Below are positions 35,552 to 44,319 of a DNA stretch of 64,000 nucleotides, piece by piece (position 1 is the stretch's first letter; each line of letters begins with the position of its first letter). A program made the translations under genes and the position numbers. Below the pieces are notes generated by a model, which saw nothing but the letters and a program-made list of their open reading frames with translations, had not been told where the DNA came from and ran no database searches. The DNA is taken from positions 1,922,001 through 1,986,000 of the forward strand of contig NZ_CP051514.1 in NCBI RefSeq assembly GCF_012689525.1, in the 5' to 3' direction. The DNA is from Paraburkholderia aromaticivorans (GTDB lineage Bacteria; Pseudomonadota; Gammaproteobacteria; Burkholderiales; Burkholderiaceae).

Positions 35552-36910
35552 ATGGAAATCAAGCCCATCCAAATCAAGCAAATCGCCACCGAAGAATCCT
35601 GGGGTTTCGACCGCAAGACCATCGATTACATCCAGAACGCGGCGGCACACGGTCTGTATGAAATCCGCGGTCTCGGCGCCAAGCGGCGCGTGCCGCACTT
35701 CGACGATCTGCTGTTTCTCGGCGCGTCGCTGTCGCGCTATCCGCTCGAAGGCTATCGCGAGAAGTGCGTGACGAAGACCGTGCTTGGCACGCGCTTCGCC
35801 AAAAAGCCGATCGAACTGGCGATTCCGATCACGGTGGCGGGCATGAGTTTCGGCGCGTTGTCGGCCAACGTGAAGGAGTCGCTTGGCCGCGCGGCGACCG
35901 AAATGGGCACCTCGACCACGACCGGCGACGGCGGCATGACACAGGAGGAACGCCGCTCGTCGAAGACGCTCGTCTATCAGTGCCTGCCGTCGCGTTACGG
36001 CTTCAACCCGGACGACGTGCGCCGCGCCGATGCCATCGAAGTCGTGATCGGTCAGGGCGCGAAACCGGGCGGCGGCGGCATGTTGCTGGGTCAGAAGATC
36101 TCGCCGCGCGTCGCGAAGATGCGTACGCTGCCCGAAGGCATCGACCAGCGCTCGGCATCGCGCCATCCCGACTGGACGGGACCGGACGACCTGCTGATCA
36201 AGATTCACGAACTGCGCGAGATCACCGACTGGCAAACGCCGATCTATGTGAAGGTCGGCGCGACCCGCACCTTCAACGACGTGAAGCTCGCGGTGCATGC
36301 CGGCGCGGACGTGATCGTGGTCGACGGTATGCAGGGCGGCACAGCGGCGACGCAAACCTGCTTCATCGAGAATGTGGGTATTCCTACGTTGGCCGCATTA
36401 CGCCAGGCGGTCGACGCGCTGGAAGACCTGAACATGAAGGGCACCGTGCAGCTGATCGTGTCGGGCGGCATTCGCAGCGGCGCCGACATCGCCAAGGCGC
36501 TCGCGATGGGCGCGGATGCGGTTGCGATCGGGCAGGGCGTGCTGTTCTCGCTGGGCTGCAATAGCGCCACGTATATGCAAAACGGCCAGCATGTGTCCGC
36601 ACTCGACGACTACGCGAACCTTGGTACGGCGCCGGGCTATTGCCATCATTGCCATACCGGCAAGTGCCCGGTCGGCATCACGACGCAGGATTCGGTGTTG
36701 CAGGAGCGCCTGCAACCCGAGATCGGCGCGAAGCGTCTGAAGAACTATCTCAAGACGCTCAATATGGAACTGACCACGATCGCGCGGGCGTGCGGCAAGC
36801 AGAACGTGCACCACCTGGAGCGGGAGGATCTCGTCGCGCTGACCGTTGAAGCCGCGGCTATGGCGCGTGTGCCGTTGGCGGGAACAAGCTGGATTCCGGG
36901 CGCGGTCTGA
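35552..36910 (+). CDS. mgsC: N-methylglutamate synthase subunit C (GltB FMN/iron-sulfur domain)
   Basis: This 452-residue protein corresponds to the FMN-binding synthase domain of GltB. It has GMSFGALSANVKESLGRAAT, IGQGAKPGGGGMLLGQKI, the FMN loop VSGGIRSGADIAKALAMGAD, and the cluster motif CHHCHTGKCPVGITTQD that binds a 3Fe-4S centre. It forms N-methylglutamate from 2-oxoglutarate and methylamine delivered by MgsA. ATG 35552 is selected because the family start MEIKPIQIKQIATEESWGFD follows. Only 5 bp separate it from folD. Confidence 0.88.
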   Translation: MEIKPIQIKQIATEESWGFDRKTIDYIQNAAAHGLYEIRGLGAKRRVPHFDDLLFLGASLSRYPLEGYREKCVTKTVLGTRFAKKPIELAIPITVAGMSFGALSANVKESLGRAATEMGTSTTTGDGGMTQEERRSSKTLVYQCLPSRYGFNPDDVRRADAIEVVIGQGAKPGGGGMLLGQKISPRVAKMRTLPEGIDQRSASRHPDWTGPDDLLIKIHELREITDWQTPIYVKVGATRTFNDVKLAVHAGADVIVVDGMQGGTAATQTCFIENVGIPTLAALRQAVDALEDLNMKGTVQLIVSGGIRSGADIAKALAMGADAVAIGQGVLFSLGCNSATYMQNGQHVSALDDYANLGTAPGYCHHCHTGKCPVGITTQDSVLQERLQPEIGAKRLKNYLKTLNMELTTIARACGKQNVHHLEREDLVALTVEAAAMARVPLAGTSWIPGAV

Positions 36911-36915
36911 TCGCG

Positions 36916-37815
36916 ATGACGGCGCAGATCATCGATGGGAAGCATCTCGCACGGCGGCTGCGCGTTCGGTTTCGTGAACGCGTCGCCGCGCTCTCGGCGC
37001 GCGGCATCGTGCCCGGACTCGCCGTCGTGCTGGTCGGCGACAACCCGGCTTCGCAAGTCTACGTCGCGAACAAGGTGAAGGCGTGCGAGGAAAGCGGTGT
37101 GCGTTCGTTCATGCACCGCTTCCCCGCCGATTGCGCGGAGACCGACCTGCTCGACCGGATTGCCTCGCTCAATGTCGATCCCACCACACACGGCATCCTC
37201 GTGCAGTTGCCGCTGCCGCCTCAGGTCGAGGTGCGGCGGGTGCTGGAGGGCATCGTCGTGGACAAGGACGTGGACGGGTTTCATCTGTACAACGTTGGTG
37301 CGCTCGTGATCGGCAATTCGGTCTTTCCGCCGTGCACGCCGTATGGGGTGCAACTGCTACTCGAAACGACGGGGATCGACGTGGCGGGCAAGAACGTCGT
37401 GGTGGTTGGCGCGAGCAATATTGTCGGCAAACCGATGGCGCTGATGCTGCTGCAGAAAGAAGCGACTGTGACGGTCTGCCACGTGAAGACACGCGATCTC
37501 GCGCACCACACGATTCACGCGGACATTCTCGTCGTGGCCGCCGGCAAGCCCGGGCTCATCAAGGCGGAAATGGTGAAGGAGGGGGCCATCGTGATCGATG
37601 TCGGCATCAACCGCGTGGCTGACGGCCGGATTGTCGGCGATGTCGATTTCGACGCGGTACGCGAGCGTGCGGCGTGGATTACGCCGGTGCCGGGCGGAGT
37701 GGGGCCGATGACGGTGACGATGCTCATCGAAAACACCTTGCGCTCGGCAGAGCGGTTTGCGGACGGTCAGGCGTTTCATCCGCCGCAGCCGTTCTGGCAG
37801 GTTCCCGCGCGTTAG
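36916..37815 (+). CDS. folD: Methylene-THF dehydrogenase/methenyl-THF cyclohydrolase
   Basis: This 299-residue bifunctional FolD has the catalytic lysine in YVANKVKACEESG, the PPCTPYGV loop, the Rossmann stretch GASNIVGKPMA and TPVPGGVGPMTV. It converts methylene-THF to 10-formyl-THF. It is packed 5 bp after mgsC, so it belongs to the methylamine operon. Methylobacterium uses MtdA and FchA for this step; here FolD is the only candidate in the window. It supplies PurU with its substrate. Confidence 0.93.
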   Translation: MTAQIIDGKHLARRLRVRFRERVAALSARGIVPGLAVVLVGDNPASQVYVANKVKACEESGVRSFMHRFPADCAETDLLDRIASLNVDPTTHGILVQLPLPPQVEVRRVLEGIVVDKDVDGFHLYNVGALVIGNSVFPPCTPYGVQLLLETTGIDVAGKNVVVVGASNIVGKPMALMLLQKEATVTVCHVKTRDLAHHTIHADILVVAAGKPGLIKAEMVKEGAIVIDVGINRVADGRIVGDVDFDAVRERAAWITPVPGGVGPMTVTMLIENTLRSAERFADGQAFHPPQPFWQVPAR

Positions 37816-37826
37816 CCGGTCAGGAC

Positions 37827-39371
37827 ATGGCGGCGAGTTGTGTTCACTCCGCAGGCAGGGCGGAAACCATCGTGTCCCGCAAATTCAACGATTCAGGCAA
37901 CACTGGCGATTCGAGCGATTTGAGCGATTCCAGCGCCGCGCTCGAAACCGCCTATCGCCATGCGCTGCGCTTTCATGAAGCGCGCCACTCACAGCCGCCC
38001 GCGGCCTCAGCGGACTTCAACGCCTTGCTTGAAGCCTTTGGCGGCCCCACGCCCGAAACCGGCGCGCCGGCCGCCGAGGTCATCGAGCGCCTTGTCGTGG
38101 CCGCCGAACCCGGCTTGATGGGAACGGCAGGCGCGCGCTTTTTCAGTTGGGTCGTCGGCGGCTCTCATCCGGTGGGCGTGGCGGCGGACTGGCTCACCAG
38201 CGTCTGGGGGCAAAACGCAGGCTGCTATCAAGGCGCGCCTGCGGGCGCGGTGGCCGAGCAGGTCGCGGCGCAATGGCTGGTCGATATCCTGCACCTGCCG
38301 CGTGAGTGCTCGGTGGGCTTCACGACGGGTGCGACGATGAGCAACTTCGTGTGCCTCGCAGCCGCGCGCGGTGCGTTGCTGAGGCGCGTGGGCTGGGACG
38401 TCGAACTGGACGGCATGTTCGGCGCGCCACCGATCACGGTGTGTATCGGCGACGATGCGCACGCCAGCGTGCTGGCCTCGCTGCGCTATCTCGGCTTCGG
38501 CGAGCGCCGCGTCGTCAGGATCGCGACTGATGAGGCCGGGCGCATGAAGGTCGCCGCCTTGCGCGTGGCGCTTGCTCGTTGTCCTGGTCCGCTCATCGTG
38601 ATCGCGCAGGCCGGCCATATCATGACGGGCGCATTCGATCCCATCGACGACATCGCGACGCTCACGCAGGCGCGCGGTGGCTGGCTGCATGTCGACGGCG
38701 CATTTGGCTTGTGGGCCAGAGCCTCGCCGGCGCGCGCGCACCTCGCACGGGGATTCGACCGTGCGGACTCGTGGGCCACCGACGCGCACAAATGGCTTCA
38801 GGCGCCGTACGAATGCGGTTGCGCATTCGTACGGGATGCGGACGCGCATCGGCGCGCCATGACGATCGGTGCGAGCTACCTGCCGGACGCCGGCGATGCG
38901 ATCCGCGATCCATTGCACTATGCCCCTGAGTTGTCCCGACGCGCACGCGGCTTTGCGTTGTGGGCGTTATTGCGCGCATTCGGCCGGGAGGGCGTTGCGG
39001 CGATGATCGAGCGGCACTGCGTGCTGGCGGGACGCATGGCGCAGCGTCTGGCCGTGGTACCCGGCATCGAGATTCTCAACGAAGTCGCATTGAATCAGTT
39101 CGTCGTGCAATTCGGCGCGGGCGAAGCGGCGCAGCAGCACGACGCGCTGACCGTCGAAACGATTGCGCGGATCCAGGCGGCAGGGGTGTGCCATGCCGCC
39201 GGCGCACGCTGGCGCGGACGCGAGGTGATGCGCGTGTCGGTGATCTCGTGGCCGACCACGGAAGAGGACATCGATCGGGCCGCCGATTCGATGATCGCAG
39301 CGTGGCGAGGAGTGCGGGGCCGCCATGCCAAGGAGGTCCTTGATGAGAGGCGGACGGCCATGCAGGCATAG
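37827..39371 (+). CDS. PLP-dependent group II amino-acid decarboxylase
   Basis: This 514-residue protein of the aromatic-L-amino-acid/glutamate decarboxylase family has GAPAGAVAEQVAAQWLVDIL, FTTGATMSNFVCLAAARGAL, the cofactor aspartate in HVDGAFGLWA and the Schiff-base lysine in WATDAHKWLQAPYECG. The substrate is unknown. Its position behind folD, on the methylotrophy island that also encodes methylofuran synthesis, makes tyrosine decarboxylation (the MfnA role, making tyramine) a testable idea. ATG 37827 or an in-frame GTG at 37872 may be the start; the first 50 residues are low-complexity and Ser/Asp-rich. Confidence 0.85.
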   Translation: MAASCVHSAGRAETIVSRKFNDSGNTGDSSDLSDSSAALETAYRHALRFHEARHSQPPAASADFNALLEAFGGPTPETGAPAAEVIERLVVAAEPGLMGTAGARFFSWVVGGSHPVGVAADWLTSVWGQNAGCYQGAPAGAVAEQVAAQWLVDILHLPRECSVGFTTGATMSNFVCLAAARGALLRRVGWDVELDGMFGAPPITVCIGDDAHASVLASLRYLGFGERRVVRIATDEAGRMKVAALRVALARCPGPLIVIAQAGHIMTGAFDPIDDIATLTQARGGWLHVDGAFGLWARASPARAHLARGFDRADSWATDAHKWLQAPYECGCAFVRDADAHRRAMTIGASYLPDAGDAIRDPLHYAPELSRRARGFALWALLRAFGREGVAAMIERHCVLAGRMAQRLAVVPGIEILNEVALNQFVVQFGAGEAAQQHDALTVETIARIQAAGVCHAAGARWRGREVMRVSVISWPTTEEDIDRAADSMIAAWRGVRGRHAKEVLDERRTAMQA

Positions 39372-39461
39372 CGGCGCGCCGCGGACGAATGAATGACCTC
39401 ATTCGCCACAGGGCCGCGCCGCCCGCGCCGGTGCGTACCATTCGGCCGACGCAAGCTTGCC

Positions 39462-39491
39462 CTATGCAACTTTGGCCTATGCAGCTTTGGC
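39462..39491. repeat. 15-bp tandem duplication across the mclA stop codon
   Basis: CTATGCARCTTTGGC occurs twice in tandem (39462-39476 and 39477-39491), differing at one base. On the minus strand it repeats the last four mclA codons and stop, giving two in-frame TAGs. It is a small slippage event without clear function. Confidence 0.7.
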
Positions 39492-40463
39492 CGACGCAGC
39501 AATCGCATTCGCGCTCGCCAGCAGCGCTTCAGCCATCCGGATGCTTGCCGCGTCGATCAGCCGGCCATCCAGCGAGACCGCGCCCTTGCCGTCTTTTGCC
39601 GCTTGCGCCATAGCCTCCATGATGCGTTGTGCACGGGTGACTTCGGCGACCGTCGGCGTGAAGACCCGGTTGGCCAGTTCGATCTGCGAAGGATGGATTG
39701 CCCACTTGCCCTCGTAGCCCAGCACGGCGGCGCGCCGGGCCGCGGCGTCGTAACCGTCGGGATCGCTGAAATCGCCAAACGGCCCGTCGATTGGACGCAA
39801 TCCGTACGCGCGGCACGCGACCATCATGCGTGTTTGCGCGGCATGCCACTGGTCGGCCCAGAAATAATCGCGCTCGCCGCGCTCATCCTTGTCGCTCAGC
39901 ACGCCATAGTCGCGATTGACGCCGCCAATCACGGTGGTGCGCGCCCGCGTGGACGCTGCATAGTCCGCCACGCCGAACGACATTGCTTCGAGCCGCTTGC
40001 TCGATTGCGCGATCGACTCCACATTCGCCATGCCGAGCGCGGTCTCGATCAGCACTTCGAAGCCGATGCGGCGGCTGCGTTTCTTCGCATTTTCGATCTG
40101 CGTGACCAGCATGTCGATCGCATACACATCCGCCGCGACCCCGACTTTCGGAATCAGGATCATATCGAGCCTCGGACAGGCTTCGACGATATCCACCACA
40201 TCGCGATACATGTAGTGTGTATCCAGACCGTTGATGCGGACCATCGTCGTCTTCGTGCCCCAGTCGATATCGTTCAACCCCTCGACGATATTCTTGCGCG
40301 CCTGCTCCTTGTCGTCGGGAGCGACGGCGTCCTCGCAGTCGAGGAAGACGATATCGGCGGCGGATTTGGCGGCTTTTTCGAACATCGCCGGATTGGAGCC
40401 GGGCACCGCCAGTTCCGAGCGATGCAGTCGCGGTGTCGCCTGTTCGATCACGGTAAAGCTCAT
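39477..40463 (-). CDS. mclA: Malyl-CoA lyase (serine cycle)
   Basis: This 328-residue HpcH/CitE-family lyase splits malyl-CoA to acetyl-CoA and glyoxylate. The segments RLHRSELAVPGSNP, FLDCEDAVAPDDKEQARKNI, RINGLDTHYMYRDVVDIVEA and FEVLIETALGMAN strongly resemble Methylobacterium MclA, including the MSFTVIEQATPRLHRSELAV start. ATG 40463 is chosen because it gives that start. It is the last gene of the serine-cycle operon and returns glyoxylate for SgaA. Confidence 0.92.
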   Translation of the reverse strand: MSFTVIEQATPRLHRSELAVPGSNPAMFEKAAKSAADIVFLDCEDAVAPDDKEQARKNIVEGLNDIDWGTKTTMVRINGLDTHYMYRDVVDIVEACPRLDMILIPKVGVAADVYAIDMLVTQIENAKKRSRRIGFEVLIETALGMANVESIAQSSKRLEAMSFGVADYAASTRARTTVIGGVNRDYGVLSDKDERGERDYFWADQWHAAQTRMMVACRAYGLRPIDGPFGDFSDPDGYDAAARRAAVLGYEGKWAIHPSQIELANRVFTPTVAEVTRAQRIMEAMAQAAKDGKGAVSLDGRLIDAASIRMAEALLASANAIAASAKAA

Positions 40464-40537
40464 AGTGGATCTCCTTGTTGAGGGTTCGCTCACGGCGCAA
40501 CGACCGCCGCGGGTTTCGTTTCGAATGTCAGGGGGCA

Positions 40538-43426
40538 TCAACCCGTGGCGCCAAAGCCGGACGCAATGCAGTTGATGGACAGCAGGAGCGGCATCAGGTA
40601 GCTCCTTCGTTCCTGATCGTTGACGGTTTGCCGATAGAGCCGCAACAACTCGATCTGCTGACGTCCGACCTGGTTGATAGCCGGCAGTCGGCGCGCGAGC
40701 CGCTCGCGGAATTGCGGAAAGCGCTCGGCGACTTCACGTCCACCGCTCAGCTTGAGCACCATCTCGGTCGTGAGGCGATGTTCCTTTTCGATCTGCGCGA
40801 AGATGGCCTCGCGCACCGCTTCATCAGGCACGAGATCCGCGTAACCGCGGGCGATGTCGAGATCGACCTGTGCGAGTGTCTTCTCGACTTCGTCGATGAT
40901 CAGACGGAACAGCCGCGACTCGTTGAACATCCGGCTCAGCAGGTCGAGCCCGCGTTCCTTGCGGACCTCGAGAAACGCGGCAATGGCACTGCCAACCCCA
41001 TACCAGCCCGTCAGCGCGTGCCGGTTCTGCGCCCACGCAAACACCCACGGAATGGCGCGCAGGTCTTGCATGCTGCGTGCTCCGAAGCGCCGCGCAGGGC
41101 GCGATCCCATGTTCAGCATGGACAGCTCTTCAAGCGGGCTGGCGGCCTGAAAGTAGGTGATCAGGTCGGGCTGTTCGATAAACTTCGCGTAGGCGGCGCG
41201 CGACGCGCCGGAGAGCGCTTCCATCGCCTCGTCGAATTCGCCTCTCGGCACGAGTTCGTCTTCGCGCTCCGACTTGAAAGTGTGCTCAAGCACACTCGAC
41301 GCGAGCAATTCGACGTGATACTGCGCCGTGCCGCGATTCGCGTACTTGAACGAGACGACTTCACCCTGTTCCGTGACCCGAAAGCGGCCGTTGACCGAAC
41401 TGGCCGGCAGCGCCGCGATGGCGCGGCCCGCGGGCACGCCACCCCGGCTGACCGAGCCGCCGCGGCCATGGAAGAAGGCGATGCTCACGCCCAGTTCATT
41501 GCCGACCCGCGTGATCCTGGTCTGCGCCTTCGACAACTCCCAGTTACTCGCGAAGAATCCGCCGTCCTTGTTGGAGTCCGAATAGCCGATCATGATTTCG
41601 AGCACACCGCCCTGCGCGCGAATGCTGCGCCGGACCATTGGCACCGCCAGCAGTTCACGCAAAATGTCGGGCGCGCGCCTCAGGTCGTCGATGGTTTCGA
41701 GCAGCGGCACCACCGGCAGCGTGCAGCTTTCGACGCCGGCCGCGTCGGTGAAAAGGCCGGCCTCCTTCGCGAGCAGGTAGACACCGAGCACGTCCGTCGC
41801 GTGATGCGTCATGCTCAAAACGAACGCGCCGAACGCATTACGATCCACCTGCTTGCGCATGTCGCGCACCGTGCGGAAAATTTGCAAGGTCTCCGCTTCG
41901 ACTGCAGGCAGCGTTTTCAGCAAGTCATCACGGCATGCCTCTTTTTCGCGAGGCCGGGCCAGTTCGGCCAGCAACCATGCCTTCCACTCGGGCGACGGAA
42001 TGGCCGGCGGCTCATCGCCGGGTTCCGCCTGGGCACGCCAGAGCGCTGCCAGCGTTTTTCCTGTCACTGTCGTGTTCTCGCGCAGGTCGAGTTGCACGGT
42101 GCAGAAGCGGAACGTCTCGACCTCATGCCGCAACGGCCGCACCAGCGAGCCGGCCAATGCGGCGCTTTCGGTTGCAAGCAACGCCTGCTCGATTACGCGA
42201 AGCTCGGCCGCAAGTTCATCCGCGCTCGCATAGCCGCCCTCAACCGGTTCACCCGCGCCGCGCCGTTGCGCATCGGCGAGCGTCGCGTCGAGCCGGCGCT
42301 GGATACAGGTCAGATATTGGCGAAACAACTCGCCCGGATTGCGCGCGGCAATGGCCGCGCCGTCGCCGCTTTGTTCGAGTGCACGCGCCAGTTCCTTCTG
42401 GAAACTCTGCGGCACGGGCATGGCTTCAGCGGTGATGCTGAGCGTTTGCGTCAACTCGATCAACCGTTGACGATAGCGCTTCAGGCACGCCAGACGATTT
42501 TCGTGCAACGTCGCCCGCGTGACGTCATTGTTGACAAAGGGATTGCCGTCACGGTCGCCGCCGATCCATGAACCGAACTGAAAAAAGCGCGGCGTCTCGA
42601 AGTTTTCGCCGGGATACGATTGGCGCAGCGCGTCGTCGAGCTTGTCGAACAGAAGCGGCACCGCCTCGAAAAGCGTCTCGCCGAAGAAGTGCAGACCCCA
42701 TGCTACTTCCTGCGCGACGGTGGGCTTTTCGCGGCGCAGTTCACCGCTCATCCACAGCAGTTCGATTTCGTTGCCGAGCGCGCTGACGAGCGCGCGGCGC
42801 TCGCGGGGTGTCCAGCGCGGCGATTCCAGATCCATGAGTCGCCGGTAGATGCGGCGGTGGATTTCCAGCACGGTGACGCGCTTCGCTTCGGTCGGATGCG
42901 CCGTGATGACCGGGCGGATTTTCAGACGCTGAAGCACCGAGCGGACTTCCTCGACCGGCACGCCCGCCGCGGCCGCTTCCGCGACCACCCGCGCGAACGA
43001 GGCGGGTAGCCTGTCATAGCCGCTCTCGATCTCGATCTCGCGACGCCGGCGCATCGCCGTGCTCTGCTCGGCAATACTCAGCAACTGGAACCAGATTCCC
43101 TGCGCCTGCAAACTGCGGCGCCACACCGCGCGCGGTACGTCGGCGGGCAACGGCTCGCCGCGTAACGCGAGTTCAACCTGCGGCTGACGACGGCGCGCAA
43201 CGTCGCATAACAAGCCGAACAGCAGGTTGACGACGCAGGGTTCATACGCCTTCGCATTCAGCGCGGGCAGCGCGGCGGAAGCCGCCGCCAGCCGCTCGAT
43301 CTGCGAAGCTGACGGCAGCGGCTGCCGCGCCGGCTCGCCGATGCGTTCCCGGTTTGGCGGTTCGCCGCCCGCCTGGTCGGGAGGGGTGGGGGCGGGCGCC
43401 CGCTCAAGCGACGCGGCGGGTAACAT
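40538..43426 (-). CDS. ppc: Phosphoenolpyruvate carboxylase
   Basis: This 962-residue enzyme has the essential histidine in VITAHPTEAKRVTV, GYSDSNKDGGFF for PEP binding, FFHGRGGSVSRGG and a C-terminus ending ATG (Ala-Thr-Gly). It carboxylates PEP to oxaloacetate, the CO2-fixing step of the serine cycle. It resembles the methylotroph-type Ppc encoded with mtk and mcl. ATG 43426 overlaps the end of mtkB by 23 bp; the longer open frame to 43492 lies within mtkB. Position between mtkB and mclA matches the Methylobacterium order. Confidence 0.92.
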   Translation of the reverse strand: MLPAASLERAPAPTPPDQAGGEPPNRERIGEPARQPLPSASQIERLAAASAALPALNAKAYEPCVVNLLFGLLCDVARRRQPQVELALRGEPLPADVPRAVWRRSLQAQGIWFQLLSIAEQSTAMRRRREIEIESGYDRLPASFARVVAEAAAAGVPVEEVRSVLQRLKIRPVITAHPTEAKRVTVLEIHRRIYRRLMDLESPRWTPRERRALVSALGNEIELLWMSGELRREKPTVAQEVAWGLHFFGETLFEAVPLLFDKLDDALRQSYPGENFETPRFFQFGSWIGGDRDGNPFVNNDVTRATLHENRLACLKRYRQRLIELTQTLSITAEAMPVPQSFQKELARALEQSGDGAAIAARNPGELFRQYLTCIQRRLDATLADAQRRGAGEPVEGGYASADELAAELRVIEQALLATESAALAGSLVRPLRHEVETFRFCTVQLDLRENTTVTGKTLAALWRAQAEPGDEPPAIPSPEWKAWLLAELARPREKEACRDDLLKTLPAVEAETLQIFRTVRDMRKQVDRNAFGAFVLSMTHHATDVLGVYLLAKEAGLFTDAAGVESCTLPVVPLLETIDDLRRAPDILRELLAVPMVRRSIRAQGGVLEIMIGYSDSNKDGGFFASNWELSKAQTRITRVGNELGVSIAFFHGRGGSVSRGGVPAGRAIAALPASSVNGRFRVTEQGEVVSFKYANRGTAQYHVELLASSVLEHTFKSEREDELVPRGEFDEAMEALSGASRAAYAKFIEQPDLITYFQAASPLEELSMLNMGSRPARRFGARSMQDLRAIPWVFAWAQNRHALTGWYGVGSAIAAFLEVRKERGLDLLSRMFNESRLFRLIIDEVEKTLAQVDLDIARGYADLVPDEAVREAIFAQIEKEHRLTTEMVLKLSGGREVAERFPQFRERLARRLPAINQVGRQQIELLRLYRQTVNDQERRSYLMPLLLSINCIASGFGATG

Positions 43427-44309
43427 TTTGAGCCAGCGCCATAGCAACAGTGGAGCCCAGCTCGGAGGCGCTCGGCGCCACCAGCAGGCCATACGACTTC
43501 ATGATCTCGGCTTTTTCAGCGGCACTGTCGCCGGTCGCGGAGATGATTGCACCGGCATGGCCCATGCGGCGGCCTTTGGGCGCAGTGAGCCCGGCGACAT
43601 AGCCGACCACCGGCTTGGTCATGTGCTCGCTGACCCAGCGGGACGCCTCTGCTTCCTGGGGGCCGCCGATCTCGCCGATCATGATGACCACCTCGGTCTG
43701 CGGGTCCTGCTCGAACAGCTTCAGATGATCGAGAAAGGAACTACCGTTGATCGGATCGCCGCCGATGCCGACGCTCGTCGTGACACCCAGGCCAAACTCG
43801 TTGAGTTGGGCGGCGGCCTCATAACCGAGCGTGCCCGAGCGCGACACGATCCCGACCGAGCCGCGCCGGTAGATATGACCCGGCATGATGCCGAGCATGG
43901 CTCGGCCCGCACTGATGATGCCGGCGCAGTTCGGCCCCACGACCATCGTGCGGGTTTCCTTGGGATAGCGCAGCAGATAGCGCTTGATGCGCATCATGTC
44001 CTGGGCGGGAATGCCGTCGGTGATCGCGCAGACGAGTTGCAGGCCGGCGTCCGCCGCTTCCATGATCGAGTCGCCGCAGAAAGGCGGCGGCACGAACACG
44101 AGGCTGGCGGTGGCGCCGGTGGCACGCACGGCGTCCTTCACCGTGTTGAATACCGGACGGTCGAGGTGCCGCTGGCCGCCTTTGCCCGGCGTCACGCCGC
44201 CGACCACATTGGTGCCGTAGGCGATCATCTCCTGTGCGTGGAAGGTGGCTTTGTCGCCGGTGAAGCCCTGCACGATCACCGGGGTGTTTTCATCGATCAG
44301 GATGCTCAT
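43404..44309 (-). CDS. mtkB: Malate-CoA ligase alpha subunit (malate thiokinase)
   Basis: This 301-residue SucD-like subunit has the CoA-binding start MSILIDENTPVIVQGFTGDK, GVTPGKGGQRHLDRPVFNTV and the phosphohistidine segment RRMGHAGAIIS. In the serine cycle it activates malate to malyl-CoA with MtkA. It is distinguished from succinyl-CoA ligase by context (ppc and mclA neighbours). It starts 10 bp after mtkA and overlaps ppc, so translation is coupled. Confidence 0.9.
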   Translation of the reverse strand: MSILIDENTPVIVQGFTGDKATFHAQEMIAYGTNVVGGVTPGKGGQRHLDRPVFNTVKDAVRATGATASLVFVPPPFCGDSIMEAADAGLQLVCAITDGIPAQDMMRIKRYLLRYPKETRTMVVGPNCAGIISAGRAMLGIMPGHIYRRGSVGIVSRSGTLGYEAAAQLNEFGLGVTTSVGIGGDPINGSSFLDHLKLFEQDPQTEVVIMIGEIGGPQEAEASRWVSEHMTKPVVGYVAGLTAPKGRRMGHAGAIISATGDSAAEKAEIMKSYGLLVAPSASELGSTVAMALAQNVTRRVA

Positions 44310-44319
44310 GGATGCGCTC

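Noticed and set aside
33941..36910. Glutamate synthase large subunit split by frameshifts
   Set aside because: The three parts have their own starts, ribosome-binding sites and stops and match the natural MgsABC subunits in order.
40475..42571. 698-codon plus-strand open frame
   Set aside because: Antisense to ppc, which has all catalytic motifs; high-GC codon bias creates long shadow frames.
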